64,000 nucleotides of DNA from an uncultured Methylococcaceae bacterium (GTDB taxonomy: Bacteria > Pseudomonadota > Gammaproteobacteria > Methylococcales > Methylomonadaceae), in contig CAIXAE010000043.1 in NCBI GenBank assembly GCA_903917345.1, forward strand, positions 1 through 64,000. The letters are read 5' to 3'. Positions 1 through 7,370 of the stretch are shown in pieces (position 1 is the first letter of the stretch; each line of letters begins with the position of its first letter). A program made the translations under genes and the position numbers. Under the pieces are notes generated by a model. The model saw only the letters and a program-made list of their open reading frames with translations. It made no database searches and was not told the DNA's origin.

Positions 1-139
1 ATGCCTTAACTGCACCACCGTGCAATTTTGCCATTACGGTCGTTAATGCCGCTGTTAATGTTGTTTTACCGTGGTCAACGTGGCCAATTGTACCTACGTT
101 TACGTGGGGCTTACTACGTGAAAATTTTTCTTTAGCCAT
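1..139 (-). CDS. tuf: Elongation factor Tu, N-terminal 46 residues (cut by window edge)
   Basis: EF-Tu delivers aminoacyl-tRNA to the ribosome as a GTP complex. Only the first 46 codons are present, starting at the ATG whose first base is 139; a strong AGGTG ribosome binding site lies just upstream. The G1 loop [14 protein letters not shown] is intact, which makes the identification secure. In gammaproteobacteria a tuf copy (tufB) normally follows tRNA-Tyr, tRNA-Gly and tRNA-Thr in one transcript. Here those tRNAs lie 36 kb away, because an integrated element occupies the tRNA-Thr/tuf junction, so this copy has lost direct read-through from its usual promoter. Confidence 0.97.
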   Translation of the reverse strand, partial: MAKEKFSRSKPHVNVGTIGHVDHGKTTLTAALTTVMAKLHGGAVKA

Positions 140-166
140 GATTACACCTAATTTTTTAAATTATTA

Positions 167-213
167 AATGGAGCTCATAACCGGATTTGAACCGGTGACC
201 TCTTCCTTACCAA
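167..213. repeat. Left attachment site (tRNA-Thr 3' end duplicate)
   Basis: These 47 bp are identical to 36362-36408, which covers the 3' part of the tRNA-Thr(GGT) gene including the encoded CCA, the T arm and the 3' side of the anticodon stem. Identity stops on both sides: A166 against T36361, and A214 against G36409. This is the expected footprint of a tyrosine integrase that uses a tRNA 3' end as attB. No tRNA 5' half is present here, so this copy is not a functional gene. Confidence 0.95.
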
Positions 214-288
214 ACAAGTACTTAACTGAGGAGGTGAGCAAAATCAACAGGATAGAACGGAGCACAATCCATTCCCTACAGTCGAACC

Positions 289-317
289 ACTATACACTAC
301 TTTGCCCGTTTTGTGTA
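289..317 (-). promoter_or_regulatory. Possible outward promoter toward tuf
   Basis: Read on the minus strand, TACACA (317-312) and TATAGT (294-289) are separated by 17 bases. They match the sigma70 hexamers at 4 and 5 of 6 positions. The site lies inside the element, 150 bp upstream of tuf and pointing at it, and it overlaps an inverted TACTACAC motif that may bind integrase. It could replace the tRNA-operon promoter lost through insertion. This is a sequence match only. Confidence 0.35.
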
Positions 318-338
318 GTAGAGACAAATTTACTACAC
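313..338. repeat. Candidate integrase arm-type sites, left end
   Basis: TACTACAC occurs at 331-338 and inverted at 313-320. The same octamer occurs at 36309-36316, and a one-mismatch copy at 36327-36334, close to the other attachment site. Short repeats restricted to both ends of an element, within 50-130 bp of the cores, are typical of arm-type binding sites of tyrosine integrases. The assignment rests on position and repetition only. Confidence 0.5.
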
Positions 339-460
339 AGCAAGCTTAGGAATTTAAAGGCGTTAAGAAAACATGTACAAAAAACCGAGACAATCAATCC
401 GTCTATATATAAAGAGTGTCGCTCTGCTAAAAATTAAGCATAGCATCGCCAGCGACGTAG

Positions 461-883
461 CTAACCTACCTCTTTACTTTGTTTATGAGCCGAATTAACA
501 AACGTCTCAGCCACGGTCTCGAGCACGACACGCTGCTCTTTCGATAAATCCAGAATAAGATTAGCCAATGCGCGCGCCTCGCGTTCTCTTCTGGATACAG
601 CGGTCGTGTCTCCGCATCCCTCGGGTAACAGATCATTGATGTCTGGCATGATTTCAGCGGGATGAACCGCCAACACTTTGGCCAAACGCAGTACTGCCTC
701 CACATTTAAGGGCACGATGCCACAGAGATATTGCGAAAACGCGGATTGCCCATTCCAGCCGCAGGCATGTCCTGCGATCTCTTGGGTCAATTTTAAAATC
801 TGTTTCTTTTCCAACCAGATGCTCTTAAAGCGTTCTAAGTTAGCTAGTTCTATTTCGTTTAAGGGTCGTCTTTTAGTCGCCAT
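461..883 (-). CDS. Phage-type HTH transcriptional repressor
   Basis: This 140-residue protein probably acts as the CI-like repressor of the element. Residues about 28-80 resemble a phage XRE-type DNA-binding domain, with segments such as SAFSQYLCGIVPLN and VEAVLRLAKVLAVHPAEI. The C-terminal part is short and helical and shows no S24/LexA-type autocleavage domain, so any induction would need another route. It is divergent from the cro-like gene at 1043, with about 160 bp of operator-rich DNA between them, the classical lambdoid switch layout. Repeated ACTA/TAGT half-sites lie in that gap. The role is inferred from domain type and context. Confidence 0.8.
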   Translation of the reverse strand: MATKRRPLNEIELANLERFKSIWLEKKQILKLTQEIAGHACGWNGQSAFSQYLCGIVPLNVEAVLRLAKVLAVHPAEIMPDINDLLPEGCGDTTAVSRREREARALANLILDLSKEQRVVLETVAETFVNSAHKQSKEVG

Positions 884-931
884 GTTTGCACTTTTAAAGG
901 TAAAAAAATGTATTCACATTATTAAATTATC

Positions 932-993
932 ACTATTGCTAGTAAATTTCCACTATCAATGCTATTGAGAATTAGCACTAGCTATGCTAGTAT
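932..993 (+). promoter_or_regulatory. Operators and cro promoter of the immunity region
   Basis: A perfect 15-bp palindrome, ACTAGCTATGCTAGT, lies at 977-991, and a related ACTATTGCTAGT at 932-943. The 977 copy sits between TTGAGA (965-970) and TAGTAT (988-993), which are 17 bases apart and form a credible promoter for the cro-like gene. A near-identical operator/promoter arrangement lies upstream of the ardA-like gene at 34294. Either the repressor at 461 or the Cro-like protein probably binds here. Confidence 0.75.
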
Positions 994-1042
994 TAAGTTC
1001 TCGCCTATTTACACAAATTACTCATCACTTCTGGTAGCAATC

Positions 1043-1273
1043 ATGCAAGTAATACAGGTTTATCTTAATCAACAAGGCATGTCACAAGCCGAGTTTGGTC
1101 GCAAAGTAGGCGTCGGCCAAACCATGGTTCAACAATGGATTTCGGGCAAACGGCCCATCAGTATTGTTAAAGCACTCGACATAGAAGCGACGTGCTCTAT
1201 TGATGCTCATTTATTAAATAACGAGATTTCTTTATTAGAAGATCGTTTGCGTGCGCGCGAACTTTCTAAATAG
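1043..1273 (+). CDS. Cro-like HTH protein
   Basis: This small DNA-binding protein of 76 residues has a clear helix-turn-helix: MSQAEFGRKVGVGQTMVQQW followed by ISGKRP. Proteins of this size divergent from a repressor usually serve as Cro/YdaS-type antirepressors. The ATG at 1043 is preferred to the in-frame ATG at 959, because the longer version would run through the operator and promoter region and encode an unconserved-looking leader. The replication gene follows after 30 bp, as in lambdoid early operons. The C-terminal third is a charged helix that may serve in dimerisation. Confidence 0.78.
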   Translation: MQVIQVYLNQQGMSQAEFGRKVGVGQTMVQQWISGKRPISIVKALDIEATCSIDAHLLNNEISLLEDRLRARELSK

Positions 1274-1303
1274 TGTCGCTAGTATTTTTGCGCCACATAA
1301 TCC

Positions 1304-2251
1304 ATGAAATCTCCCCAACTTGCCAATGGTTACACCCCAATCGCCAACGAACTCCTAGAGGGCCTGATATGTTACAAATTCACTCAGAACGACTATAAAG
1401 TGTTACTCGCTATCATTCGTAAAACCTATGGCTACCACAAGAAATGGGATGCCATCGGCAACTCACAACTAGCCACGATGACGGGCTTACAGCGCACGCA
1501 TGTCGCCCGTTCTATTCGCTCTTTAATTGCTCAGAACGTCTTAATCACGGACGATTCCCAGTACAAAAACACCCTAGGGATTAACAAGCATTATCAAAAC
1601 TGGGGTAAAACAAATATCGAAACCCCTCAGCCAAAAACCGACCCGCAAACTGTGACCAATCTGGTCATAGTTCCAGAATTAAACTGTGACCAAGTTGGTC
1701 TCGATGATGTGACCAATGTGGTCATACTTAATAACCAAAACTGTGACCACATTGGTCATACACAAAAGAAAGTAAAAGAAAGTATAAATAAAACACCACT
1801 ACTACTCAGCAATGCACCGATTAACGGCACTGCAAAAAACGGCCTCAGTCGTGGTGGTTTTATAAATGGTATGTCAGGTGCAGAGCAAAGCCCTGCAGCA
1901 GACAATCCTCTCATCTTTCCCAAAAGCCTCAGCGAAGTAGAAACAAAAGCGGCTTTACAGTTACTCGTGCATTGTTCGGATTCATCACAAGCCCTACTTG
2001 ATGTGGTTGCCGCCACCATCAAAGCCGGCAAAGTACAAACCTCTCCCCTCGCCTTACTTGGGGCATTAATTCGTAGACAAACCGCCGGCACCTTTGACCC
2101 CAGCCCCGGCTTAAAAATAAAACTCGATCGAGAACGGGTCATCATTACTCAGAAAAAAGTGCCTCCCTCTCTACCGATTGATAAAGAAGCTCAACGCCAA
2201 AACATGGCTAATTTTTTAAGTGCTACGAATATCCGACTCAGCAAACACTGA
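1304..2251 (+). CDS. Phage replication protein O-like
   Basis: This 315-residue protein has an N-terminal winged-helix domain (residues about 5-100) of the phage replication protein O family. It includes LLEGLICYKFTQNDYKVLLA and a TYGYHKKWDAI segment typical of that domain. Such proteins bind origin iterons and recruit the host helicase. Four 19-bp palindromic iterons lie inside the gene (1651-1760) and encode the variable linker at residues about 117-152, exactly as the lambda origin lies within O. No P-like helicase loader gene follows; the C-terminal part could recruit DnaB directly, or a host loader may be used. Confidence 0.85.
   Translation: MKSPQLANGYTPIANELLEGLICYKFTQNDYKVLLAIIRKTYGYHKKWDAIGNSQLATMTGLQRTHVARSIRSLIAQNVLITDDSQYKNTLGINKHYQNWGKTNIETPQPKTDPQTVTNLVIVPELNCDQVGLDDVTNVVILNNQNCDHIGHTQKKVKESINKTPLLLSNAPINGTAKNGLSRGGFINGMSGAEQSPAADNPLIFPKSLSEVETKAALQLLVHCSDSSQALLDVVAATIKAGKVQTSPLALLGALIRRQTAGTFDPSPGLKIKLDRERVIITQKKVPPSLPIDKEAQRQNMANFLSATNIRLSKH
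1651..1760 (+). other. Candidate replication origin: four iterons inside the O gene
   Basis: Four 19-bp units start at 1651, 1685, 1708 and 1742. The first reads TGTGACCAATCTGGTCATA. Each holds the inverted half-sites TGACCA and TGGTC around two or three variable bases. Spacings are 34, 23 and 34 bp, roughly whole helical turns. An A-rich tract (about 1762-1796) follows directly, matching the unwinding region beside the lambda origin. Both the position within the O-type gene and the layout point to a theta-type origin. Confidence 0.8.
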
Positions 2252-2301
2252 GCCAAAAGAACCCTTAAGCCTGTCCATGCACCACGACCGCGAGAACGAC
2301 C

Positions 2302-2637
2302 ATGCTTAAATTTAACACCGATTCCATCCTGCCTTATCTTACGGCCATGTGGGTTTTTGCCTTATCTTTACTCTCATCGATCGTGACTTATTTCAATCAC
2401 GAATGCTCAGGGGAAGTCATAAAAAATCATACGATGACCTTTTTTAGGGACTTCTTTTATTGCCAAATGGCCGGTTTAGTCACTTACTTTTTAGCCGCAG
2501 CCGCCGATTATGAACCCCTGGTGATTGCCGCCCTCGTTTCAGCTGGAAGCCACATGGGAGCTCGCTTGATCATCGCCATAGAGGAGTTTGTACTTAGGGC
2601 AATACACCTCTGTAATATCGAAAAGGAACAAAACTAA
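2302..2637 (+). CDS. Holin, superfamily III / LydA-like
   Basis: This 111-residue membrane protein has hydrophobic segments at about residues 9-28 (TAMWVFALSLLSSIVTYF), 54-70 and 74-92. The segment AALVSAGSHMGARLI resembles the conserved C-terminal transmembrane motif of LydA-type holins. Holins make the membrane lesions that release endolysin at the end of a lytic cycle. It overlaps the next gene by one base and opens the long operon that runs to 7285. The matching endolysin is probably the M15 peptidase at 8827-9252. Confidence 0.65.
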   Translation: MLKFNTDSILPYLTAMWVFALSLLSSIVTYFNHECSGEVIKNHTMTFFRDFFYCQMAGLVTYFLAAAADYEPLVIAALVSAGSHMGARLIIAIEEFVLRAIHLCNIEKEQN

Positions 2638-2951
2638 TGGTTAGAGTCAAGGGTCCCTTATTTTCAGTAGCCGCTTCCGGTATTTTTAACGGCCTGATGG
2701 AATACCGCACAGGGCAAGGAAAAACCACCGTGCATGGTATTCGCCGACCTAACCCGACACGCTCTGTCGCACAGGTCGAGCAATCCCTACGCTTTAGCCA
2801 TGCCGTCATAGGTTGGCAAGCGCTTAACACGAGCCAAAAAACCGCTTGGAAAACGGCGGCCTTAGCCACGCCACATAACGGGTACCAGCTCTACATTTCA
2901 GAATACCAAACCCAAAACATCCAGCCACCTAACCAGCCGATCGCGCCATGA
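2637..2951 (+). CDS. GPL-family small protein 1 (candidate structural protein)
   Basis: This 104-residue protein has an N-terminal signature, VKGPLFSVAASGIFNG, shared with the proteins at 4663, 5285 and 7371. A second shared block is a tryptophan-based motif, VIGWQALNTSQKTAWKTAA, ending in NGYQLYI. Proteins with this W-L-Q-W-A plus aromatic-I pattern are encoded in many phage-like elements but have no assigned function that I know of. Translational coupling to the holin (TAATG overlap) and to the next gene suggests co-production. A virion or assembly role is inference from the operon and from the multiplication of the family. Confidence 0.75.
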   Translation: MVRVKGPLFSVAASGIFNGLMEYRTGQGKTTVHGIRRPNPTRSVAQVEQSLRFSHAVIGWQALNTSQKTAWKTAALATPHNGYQLYISEYQTQNIQPPNQPIAP

Positions 2952-3184
2952 ACCGCCTAAACTTTAGAAAGCTGTATCAGAAGTACCGTATTTGGTTACG
3001 CCGGAGCAAAACGAACGAGTGTCGGTGGATTCGCTTTAATCATGAATTCGATTACGAAACCGACTGTTCGCATTATTACGAAATGATCGAACCCAATGGC
3101 CAAAAACAAACCCGCTTTGATTACTGCCCTTTTTGCGGAAAGCCCATGGTCGAAGAAGTCCTAATGGATTGCGGGAGTTTCTAA
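2948..3184 (+). CDS. Small zinc-ribbon protein
   Basis: This 78-residue basic protein overlaps the preceding gene by four bases (ATGA). Its C-terminal half carries RFDYCPFCGKPM, a CxxC knuckle typical of small phage zinc ribbons, with further cysteines at residues 25, 40 and 75 that could complete a metal site. Such proteins are common in phage early and accessory regions and are usually of unknown function. Nothing in the sequence indicates a specific partner. Confidence 0.7.
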   Translation: MNRLNFRKLYQKYRIWLRRSKTNECRWIRFNHEFDYETDCSHYYEMIEPNGQKQTRFDYCPFCGKPMVEEVLMDCGSF

Positions 3185-3186
3185 AG

Positions 3187-3720
3187 ATGCTCAATAAAAA
3201 AGGCGTCATCGTAGCCGATGCCAACTTAACCTTACTCACCGGTGATGACTGGGCCCCGTGGTTTGAACAAGCCATCAACGAGGCCACCGATTCAATTCAT
3301 TTATCCATATACATGATTTCAGATCATTGGCGTTCACCCGAAGTGGGCCAATTAAACTTAGTCAAGACTTTAGCCCTAGCCGCTAGGCGTGGCCTCAACT
3401 GCCGCATCATTATTGATCAACAAAAAGTGCTCAATCGCCGGATTCGGTTCAACACCCAAGCCGCGCTTAAGTTACAGGCCGCCGGCTGGAAAATACGCGT
3501 CATGCCAGCCAACAAAACCCTGCATGAAAAGGTGATGTTGATCGATAAACACACCACCATCATAGGTTCACACAATATTTCAAAAGCCAGTGCCGTCAGT
3601 AACTACGACAGCTCTCTGGCCATCGATTCAGAACAACTAGCCCTTAAAATTTACCGACAATTTTGGGAGAGGTGGCGTGTCGCCACACCTTTCACCGGTG
3701 ATGTATGGCAAATGTCTTAA
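3187..3720 (+). CDS. PLD-superfamily nuclease-like protein (single HKD motif)
   Basis: This 177-residue protein has one phospholipase-D-type motif, LHEKVMLID (HxKx4D), followed by IIGSHNISKASA, in its C-terminal half. Single-HKD proteins of this size, such as Nuc, work as dimers and cleave DNA or RNA phosphodiesters without metal. The ATG at 3187 is chosen because GGGAG lies about ten bases upstream; an in-frame ATG at 3133 overlaps the previous gene by more than 50 bases. There is no signal peptide. It may process element DNA or degrade host or rival nucleic acid; the context does not decide between these. Confidence 0.8.
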   Translation: MLNKKGVIVADANLTLLTGDDWAPWFEQAINEATDSIHLSIYMISDHWRSPEVGQLNLVKTLALAARRGLNCRIIIDQQKVLNRRIRFNTQAALKLQAAGWKIRVMPANKTLHEKVMLIDKHTTIIGSHNISKASAVSNYDSSLAIDSEQLALKIYRQFWERWRVATPFTGDVWQMS

Positions 3721-4670
3721 GGCAATCTATCCCGCCCAGCCTAATAGCGGCTTACAAAACCGTTTTAAATACGCCCTATAAAGCGACCAGCAACGCCGTG
3801 CGTCTAGGTTTAAACACAAAAGCGACCCAAGCACAGCCGGTCAAACCAGCTAATAAACTGCTAAAAGTCCAAACCGAAGCGGCGCATTGGCTCACCGATC
3901 AATGGCAACCCGCCCACGCCGCGGCCTTTTATGCCGAGCGTTTGCAAGAATTAAAGACCCAACTCATTAATCCTGATTATTGGTACACCGTTTCACCCAG
4001 TGCAGACCGCACCGAATGGGGCACGCCCGAACTATTAGCCTATGAAAGACCGGTTAACGGTCAATATGCAGATCCGCTCAGAATACAAAGCAACTGCGTT
4101 TATACCCAGTGGTCAAAGACTTACCCAACACCGTTAGACGCCGGCACCGACACCGAACCCGCCCCCGGTTGGGAGGGTTTAGTCACCGATCAAATCTGGC
4201 AAGACCTCTGGTTTGCGCAACGGCGCTTAAGTTACGCCCTGCCGGTGTCAGTCAGCAAAACCGACAGCCGACCTGTATTAATTGACCTTAACAGTACCGT
4301 TGACGCGATCGCCACCTTTAGAGCCAATACCAGTTGGTTTGCCCGTGGCGTTTATGCCGAGTTCAGCCACACCCATACACCGCCCACGCCAATCGAAAAT
4401 TACCTAATCACAAAATGGCGCAAGCAAGATATTTACCCCATGGACTTGCTCAACACAGACCCGCACTATTTCACCTGCACAAATACCGTGCGGGTATTGC
4501 TCAGCGCCCGCGCTTCAAGGCGTTTTGATCATCTACCCAGTGCTAATTTACTCAGCCTCATCGTGACCACGCCACCCGCCAGAGGCGTGTATTTCGCCAG
4601 AAACGATCATGTCAAAGTCACGCACCACGAAACCTTAAACCTCATGATAGGAAAAACACCGCATGGTTAA
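3705..4670 (+). CDS. Unknown protein in the structural-like operon
   Basis: I do not recognise this 321-residue soluble protein. It has no membrane segments or signal peptide. It is rich in tryptophan, proline and threonine and has many aromatic residues spread along the chain, a composition common in virion surface proteins. The start overlaps the PLD gene by 16 bases and the end overlaps the next gene by eight, so it belongs to the same tightly packed transcript. A structural role is possible but rests on context alone. Confidence 0.72.
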   Translation: MANVLRQSIPPSLIAAYKTVLNTPYKATSNAVRLGLNTKATQAQPVKPANKLLKVQTEAAHWLTDQWQPAHAAAFYAERLQELKTQLINPDYWYTVSPSADRTEWGTPELLAYERPVNGQYADPLRIQSNCVYTQWSKTYPTPLDAGTDTEPAPGWEGLVTDQIWQDLWFAQRRLSYALPVSVSKTDSRPVLIDLNSTVDAIATFRANTSWFARGVYAEFSHTHTPPTPIENYLITKWRKQDIYPMDLLNTDPHYFTCTNTVRVLLSARASRRFDHLPSANLLSLIVTTPPARGVYFARNDHVKVTHHETLNLMIGKTPHG

Positions 4671-4923
4671 GATCACTCGCCCCCTGTTTGCAGAGGCAGC
4701 GACCGGCAAAATAGGCGACATTGGCACGTTTAGAAACGGGCAACACGGCCCCGAATTCATGGTGATCAGCACACCGATTGATAGGAAAACCCCTAAACAA
4801 GTGGGTATCAGAACCTGTTTTAAAACAGCCATAAAAACATGGGCAACGCTCAACAGAACCACCCGCCCCAGTTGGCAAGCCTATTGGCGCACCTGGTTAA
4901 CACAACACCCGGAGTGTAAATAA
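4663..4923 (+). CDS. GPL-family small protein 2 (divergent, short)
   Basis: This 86-residue protein starts VKITRPLFAEAATGKIGD, aligning with the GPL signature of the proteins at 2637, 5285 and 7371, and contains the family's W block (TWATLNRTTRPSWQAYW). It stops before the aromatic LYI ending seen in its relatives, so it is either truncated or a minimal version. It overlaps both neighbours: eight bases upstream, and one base (TAATG) downstream. No function is known to me. Confidence 0.7.
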   Translation: MVKITRPLFAEAATGKIGDIGTFRNGQHGPEFMVISTPIDRKTPKQVGIRTCFKTAIKTWATLNRTTRPSWQAYWRTWLTQHPECK

Positions 4924-5282
4924 TGCAACTCAAAGCCCACCAGATCACCGAACGCGTTCGCGGTTTATTGCACAGCGGCTACGACCCCTTTACTAAAAAA
5001 GCCTTAAAGATGGTTTACCAAAAGGTTAGACAAGGCTTGGGTAACGTAGAACAAGACGACTGCGACAATCTGCAATTACGCATCCAAGCCAAAATCAGGG
5101 ACAAAAAAAGCCCCGCTCAGTTGCAATGTCGTGCGCGTATCCGCGCAGCGACTACCGCATGGCATGGCTTAGATGACCACCAGAAAAACACCTATCGACA
5201 GTATGCCGAGTTCAAACACATGACCGGCTTTAATTTGTTTATTCGTAATTACTGCCAACTTCACCCTTTAACGGAGTTTTAA
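4923..5282 (+). CDS. GPL-family-related protein 3 (replaced N-terminus)
   Basis: This 119-residue protein lacks the GPL signature at its N-terminus. Its C-terminal half carries the family's second block: SPAQLQCRARIRAATTAW, GLDDHQKNTYRQYA and TGFNLFI. It therefore looks like a paralogue in which the N-terminal half was exchanged for a basic helical segment. Translational coupling by TAATG links it to the previous gene, and two bases separate it from the next. Function unknown. Confidence 0.7.
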   Translation: MQLKAHQITERVRGLLHSGYDPFTKKALKMVYQKVRQGLGNVEQDDCDNLQLRIQAKIRDKKSPAQLQCRARIRAATTAWHGLDDHQKNTYRQYAEFKHMTGFNLFIRNYCQLHPLTEF

Positions 5283-5284
5283 TC

Positions 5285-5665
5285 ATGGCAAAAATATCCG
5301 GGCCTTTATGCTCACAAACCGCCCAAGGCAATTACGGCAAGGGTGCGATTCAGTTTAGATTAGGGCTAGGCGGAGCCCATGCCTATAAACCCCTCAGCCC
5401 AGCTAAACAAAACCAAGCGTTAGCAACACAAGCCCAAAACGCGCAGCGCTTAAAGTTCCAAGCGGTGCGCGATGCGTGGAAATTATTAACGCTCGAGCAA
5501 AAGGCTGATTACAAAATCGAAGCCCGAAAACTAGGCACCCTGTCCGGCTGGAACCTGTACATATCACTCAATATCAATCATCCGATGTGGCCCATCGAGG
5601 CGCTATTAAGCTCAGATGGCACGCCGTTTTATACGCAGTTAAACCAAACATTACTCATCGACTAG
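5285..5665 (+). CDS. GPL-family small protein 4
   Basis: This 126-residue protein shows the full family pattern: KISGPLCSQTAQGNYGKG at the start, then AWKLLTLEQKADYKIEA and SGWNLYISLN. A 30-residue tail follows. Three full-pattern paralogues, plus the short copy and the chimaeric one, within 5.3 kb is a strong sign of lineage-specific duplication in an assembly or decoration module. Base composition matches its neighbours. Function unknown. Confidence 0.75.
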   Translation: MAKISGPLCSQTAQGNYGKGAIQFRLGLGGAHAYKPLSPAKQNQALATQAQNAQRLKFQAVRDAWKLLTLEQKADYKIEARKLGTLSGWNLYISLNINHPMWPIEALLSSDGTPFYTQLNQTLLID

Positions 5666-5673
5666 GTAACACC

Positions 5674-6261
5674 ATGCCCCATATTAATGAATTACCCACG
5701 CTCAATAGAGCCGTAGAACAAACCGACCAACTCATCGTAGAGGCCGCCGAGGGCACCCGCCGTATCAATGCCACCGCCTTTAAGGGCACGGATGGCGAGA
5801 ACGGCACCAACGGCGCAACGGGCGCCACCGGCCCACAAGGTGAAACCGGCCCGCAAGGCGAACCGGGGGGAGGTGGCGAAGGCGGTTCTACACGGGTGAC
5901 AACTGGATTTGTCACCGGTGTCATCAACCAGTTTGCAACCGGTACGGGTGTTTTTGCTCTACCAAAAAGTAGCGAGATTTTAAACGTGGTTTTATCCGGT
6001 TTTGCCAGACTTAGGCTGTACGATACAGCAACGGCGCGGGATGCAGACCTAGGCCGTTCGGTTTATCAAACCCCGATAGCCGGCAAAGGCTTAATACTCG
6101 ATATCAATAGCACGGTGGTTTTGAGTCAAAACTTAGATCCACATGCACAGGCGTCTAATGCTGATAACCCACCGGCCACCGCTATTTATTACGCGTTAGA
6201 AAATCATGGCGCCACGGGCGCACTATCAATTTCATTCACTTACTTAACCAAGGAAATCTAA
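5674..6261 (+). CDS. Collagen-like repeat protein, phage fibre type
   Basis: This 195-residue protein has a helical N-terminus (about 35 residues), then roughly nine Gly-X-Y triplets (GATGPQGETGPQGEPGG) and a C-terminal beta-rich domain of about 130 residues. Collagen-like stretches trimerise and are common in phage fibres and spikes, where the C-terminal domain binds the receptor. The ATG at 5674 is chosen because AGGTAAC precedes it; an upstream in-frame ATG at 5587 lies inside the previous gene. The stop overlaps the next start (TAATG). Confidence 0.78.
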   Translation: MPHINELPTLNRAVEQTDQLIVEAAEGTRRINATAFKGTDGENGTNGATGATGPQGETGPQGEPGGGGEGGSTRVTTGFVTGVINQFATGTGVFALPKSSEILNVVLSGFARLRLYDTATARDADLGRSVYQTPIAGKGLILDINSTVVLSQNLDPHAQASNADNPPATAIYYALENHGATGALSISFTYLTKEI

Positions 6262-7121
6262 TGGCACGTTTAATAAAGCACGACTTATATGACTGGAATT
6301 ACACCGATGAAAAGTTTAGGGCATGGTGTGGTTTTATCGATGAACTGTTTATGCTCGGTATGATCAATGTCACCGATGCCGGGCAGATGGATTTAAGCAC
6401 TGTTGCACATCCAGTGAGTGGTGATGTCAGCAGTGGCTATAAGATTTATCAAACCGATGACGCCTTAACACCGGTTTTTTTTAAGGTCGAATTTGGCGGT
6501 TATTATTCCCCAACAACGCCTTGTATTTGGATGACCATCAGCACGGAATATACTGTGGGCGGTACGATGGGCGGCAGAACATTGCTCGCTAGAACCCAAC
6601 TATTTACCCTAGCTCAAAGTGAAACACAACTACAAACCTGTATGGGTAGCGCAGGCCCCAACCGGATTTGTTTTGCGATGTTTACGGACATAGCGACCGC
6701 GCCCTTTTGGTTTAGCTTTGAACGTAGAAAAAACAGCAGTCTTGAAGATGTCGATACCGGCGTGTTAATCGATTGGGGTGAATCTACAAACCAACACTAC
6801 AGCTTATGTGCACCCTTTGAAGGGCCTATTCCAGTACAAGAATATGGCTTTCAGTTTATTTTAACCACCCTAAATCCGGGCGTTTACGGCAGTGAAGTGC
6901 CGGTCGGTTTAAGGATTCCCTGCTTAGGCCCAAGTGAAGCACCGGGTAAAAATATCGGCTTCTGTAACGCCGCAGATTTTGGGGATTTTGCAGAACCCAT
7001 GCTCACCCTAGGCACAGAAGAAATCGCCTTTAAACACTGCGGGCCTAATATACATTCCCTGCGTGGCGCAAATACAACATGGGTAGATAGCCACACCCGC
7101 TTATTATTGAGGTTTGACTAA
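6261..7121 (+). CDS. Probable virion surface protein
   Basis: This 286-residue, beta-rich, cysteine-containing protein has no signal peptide. Segments such as YKIYQTDDALTPVFFKVEFG and SAGPNRICFAMF resemble phage-encoded particle or fibre-associated proteins that I know only as hypothetical families. It follows the collagen-like protein with a one-base overlap and is in turn coupled to a 54-residue gene. The position next to a fibre-like protein favours a surface role; no catalytic motif is visible. Confidence 0.65.
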   Translation: MARLIKHDLYDWNYTDEKFRAWCGFIDELFMLGMINVTDAGQMDLSTVAHPVSGDVSSGYKIYQTDDALTPVFFKVEFGGYYSPTTPCIWMTISTEYTVGGTMGGRTLLARTQLFTLAQSETQLQTCMGSAGPNRICFAMFTDIATAPFWFSFERRKNSSLEDVDTGVLIDWGESTNQHYSLCAPFEGPIPVQEYGFQFILTTLNPGVYGSEVPVGLRIPCLGPSEAPGKNIGFCNAADFGDFAEPMLTLGTEEIAFKHCGPNIHSLRGANTTWVDSHTRLLLRFD

Positions 7122-7285
7122 TGGCAGTTGATACCGGTTTATACACCGGTTTTAATCATGCTTTTCAGGCGAATTATCATCGACGTTTTAGAGGCGGGCA
7201 AATTTGGCGAGCGTTTACGATGCGGCGTTCCAGTTTTGGCAATCTTTATGGGGCCATTACCGGCCAGTTATGGCCGCGTTATTGA
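7121..7285 (+). CDS. Small unknown protein, last gene of the operon
   Basis: This 54-residue basic protein starts at an ATG that overlaps the preceding stop (TAATG). It begins MAVDTGLYTGFNHAF, contains a central stretch rich in arginine, phenylalanine and glycine, and has no transmembrane segment. The coupled start and undisturbed frame make it probably real despite its size. Function unknown. Confidence 0.55.
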   Translation: MAVDTGLYTGFNHAFQANYHRRFRGGQIWRAFTMRRSSFGNLYGAITGQLWPRY

Positions 7286-7302
7286 TATTTCAAAGACTTA
7301 GC

Positions 7303-7333
7303 TTGACAACCGTTCGATTCGTAGGGGTAAACT
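7303..7333 (+). promoter_or_regulatory. Candidate promoter for the 7371 gene
   Basis: A consensus TTGACA (7303-7308) is followed after 19 bases by TAAACT (7328-7333). The spacing is long and the -10 match is 4 of 6. The downstream gene has a clear AGGTG ribosome binding site and its own terminator, which supports separate transcription. Confidence 0.5.
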
Positions 7334-7370
7334 CAGCTTAGTTTTTTAATTTACTCTATGAGGTGTCAAA

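Noticed and set aside
168-437. 89-codon frame beginning in the left attachment site
   Set aside because: It starts inside the tRNA-derived repeat and crosses the integrase arm motifs; no ribosome binding site and no recognisable protein pattern.
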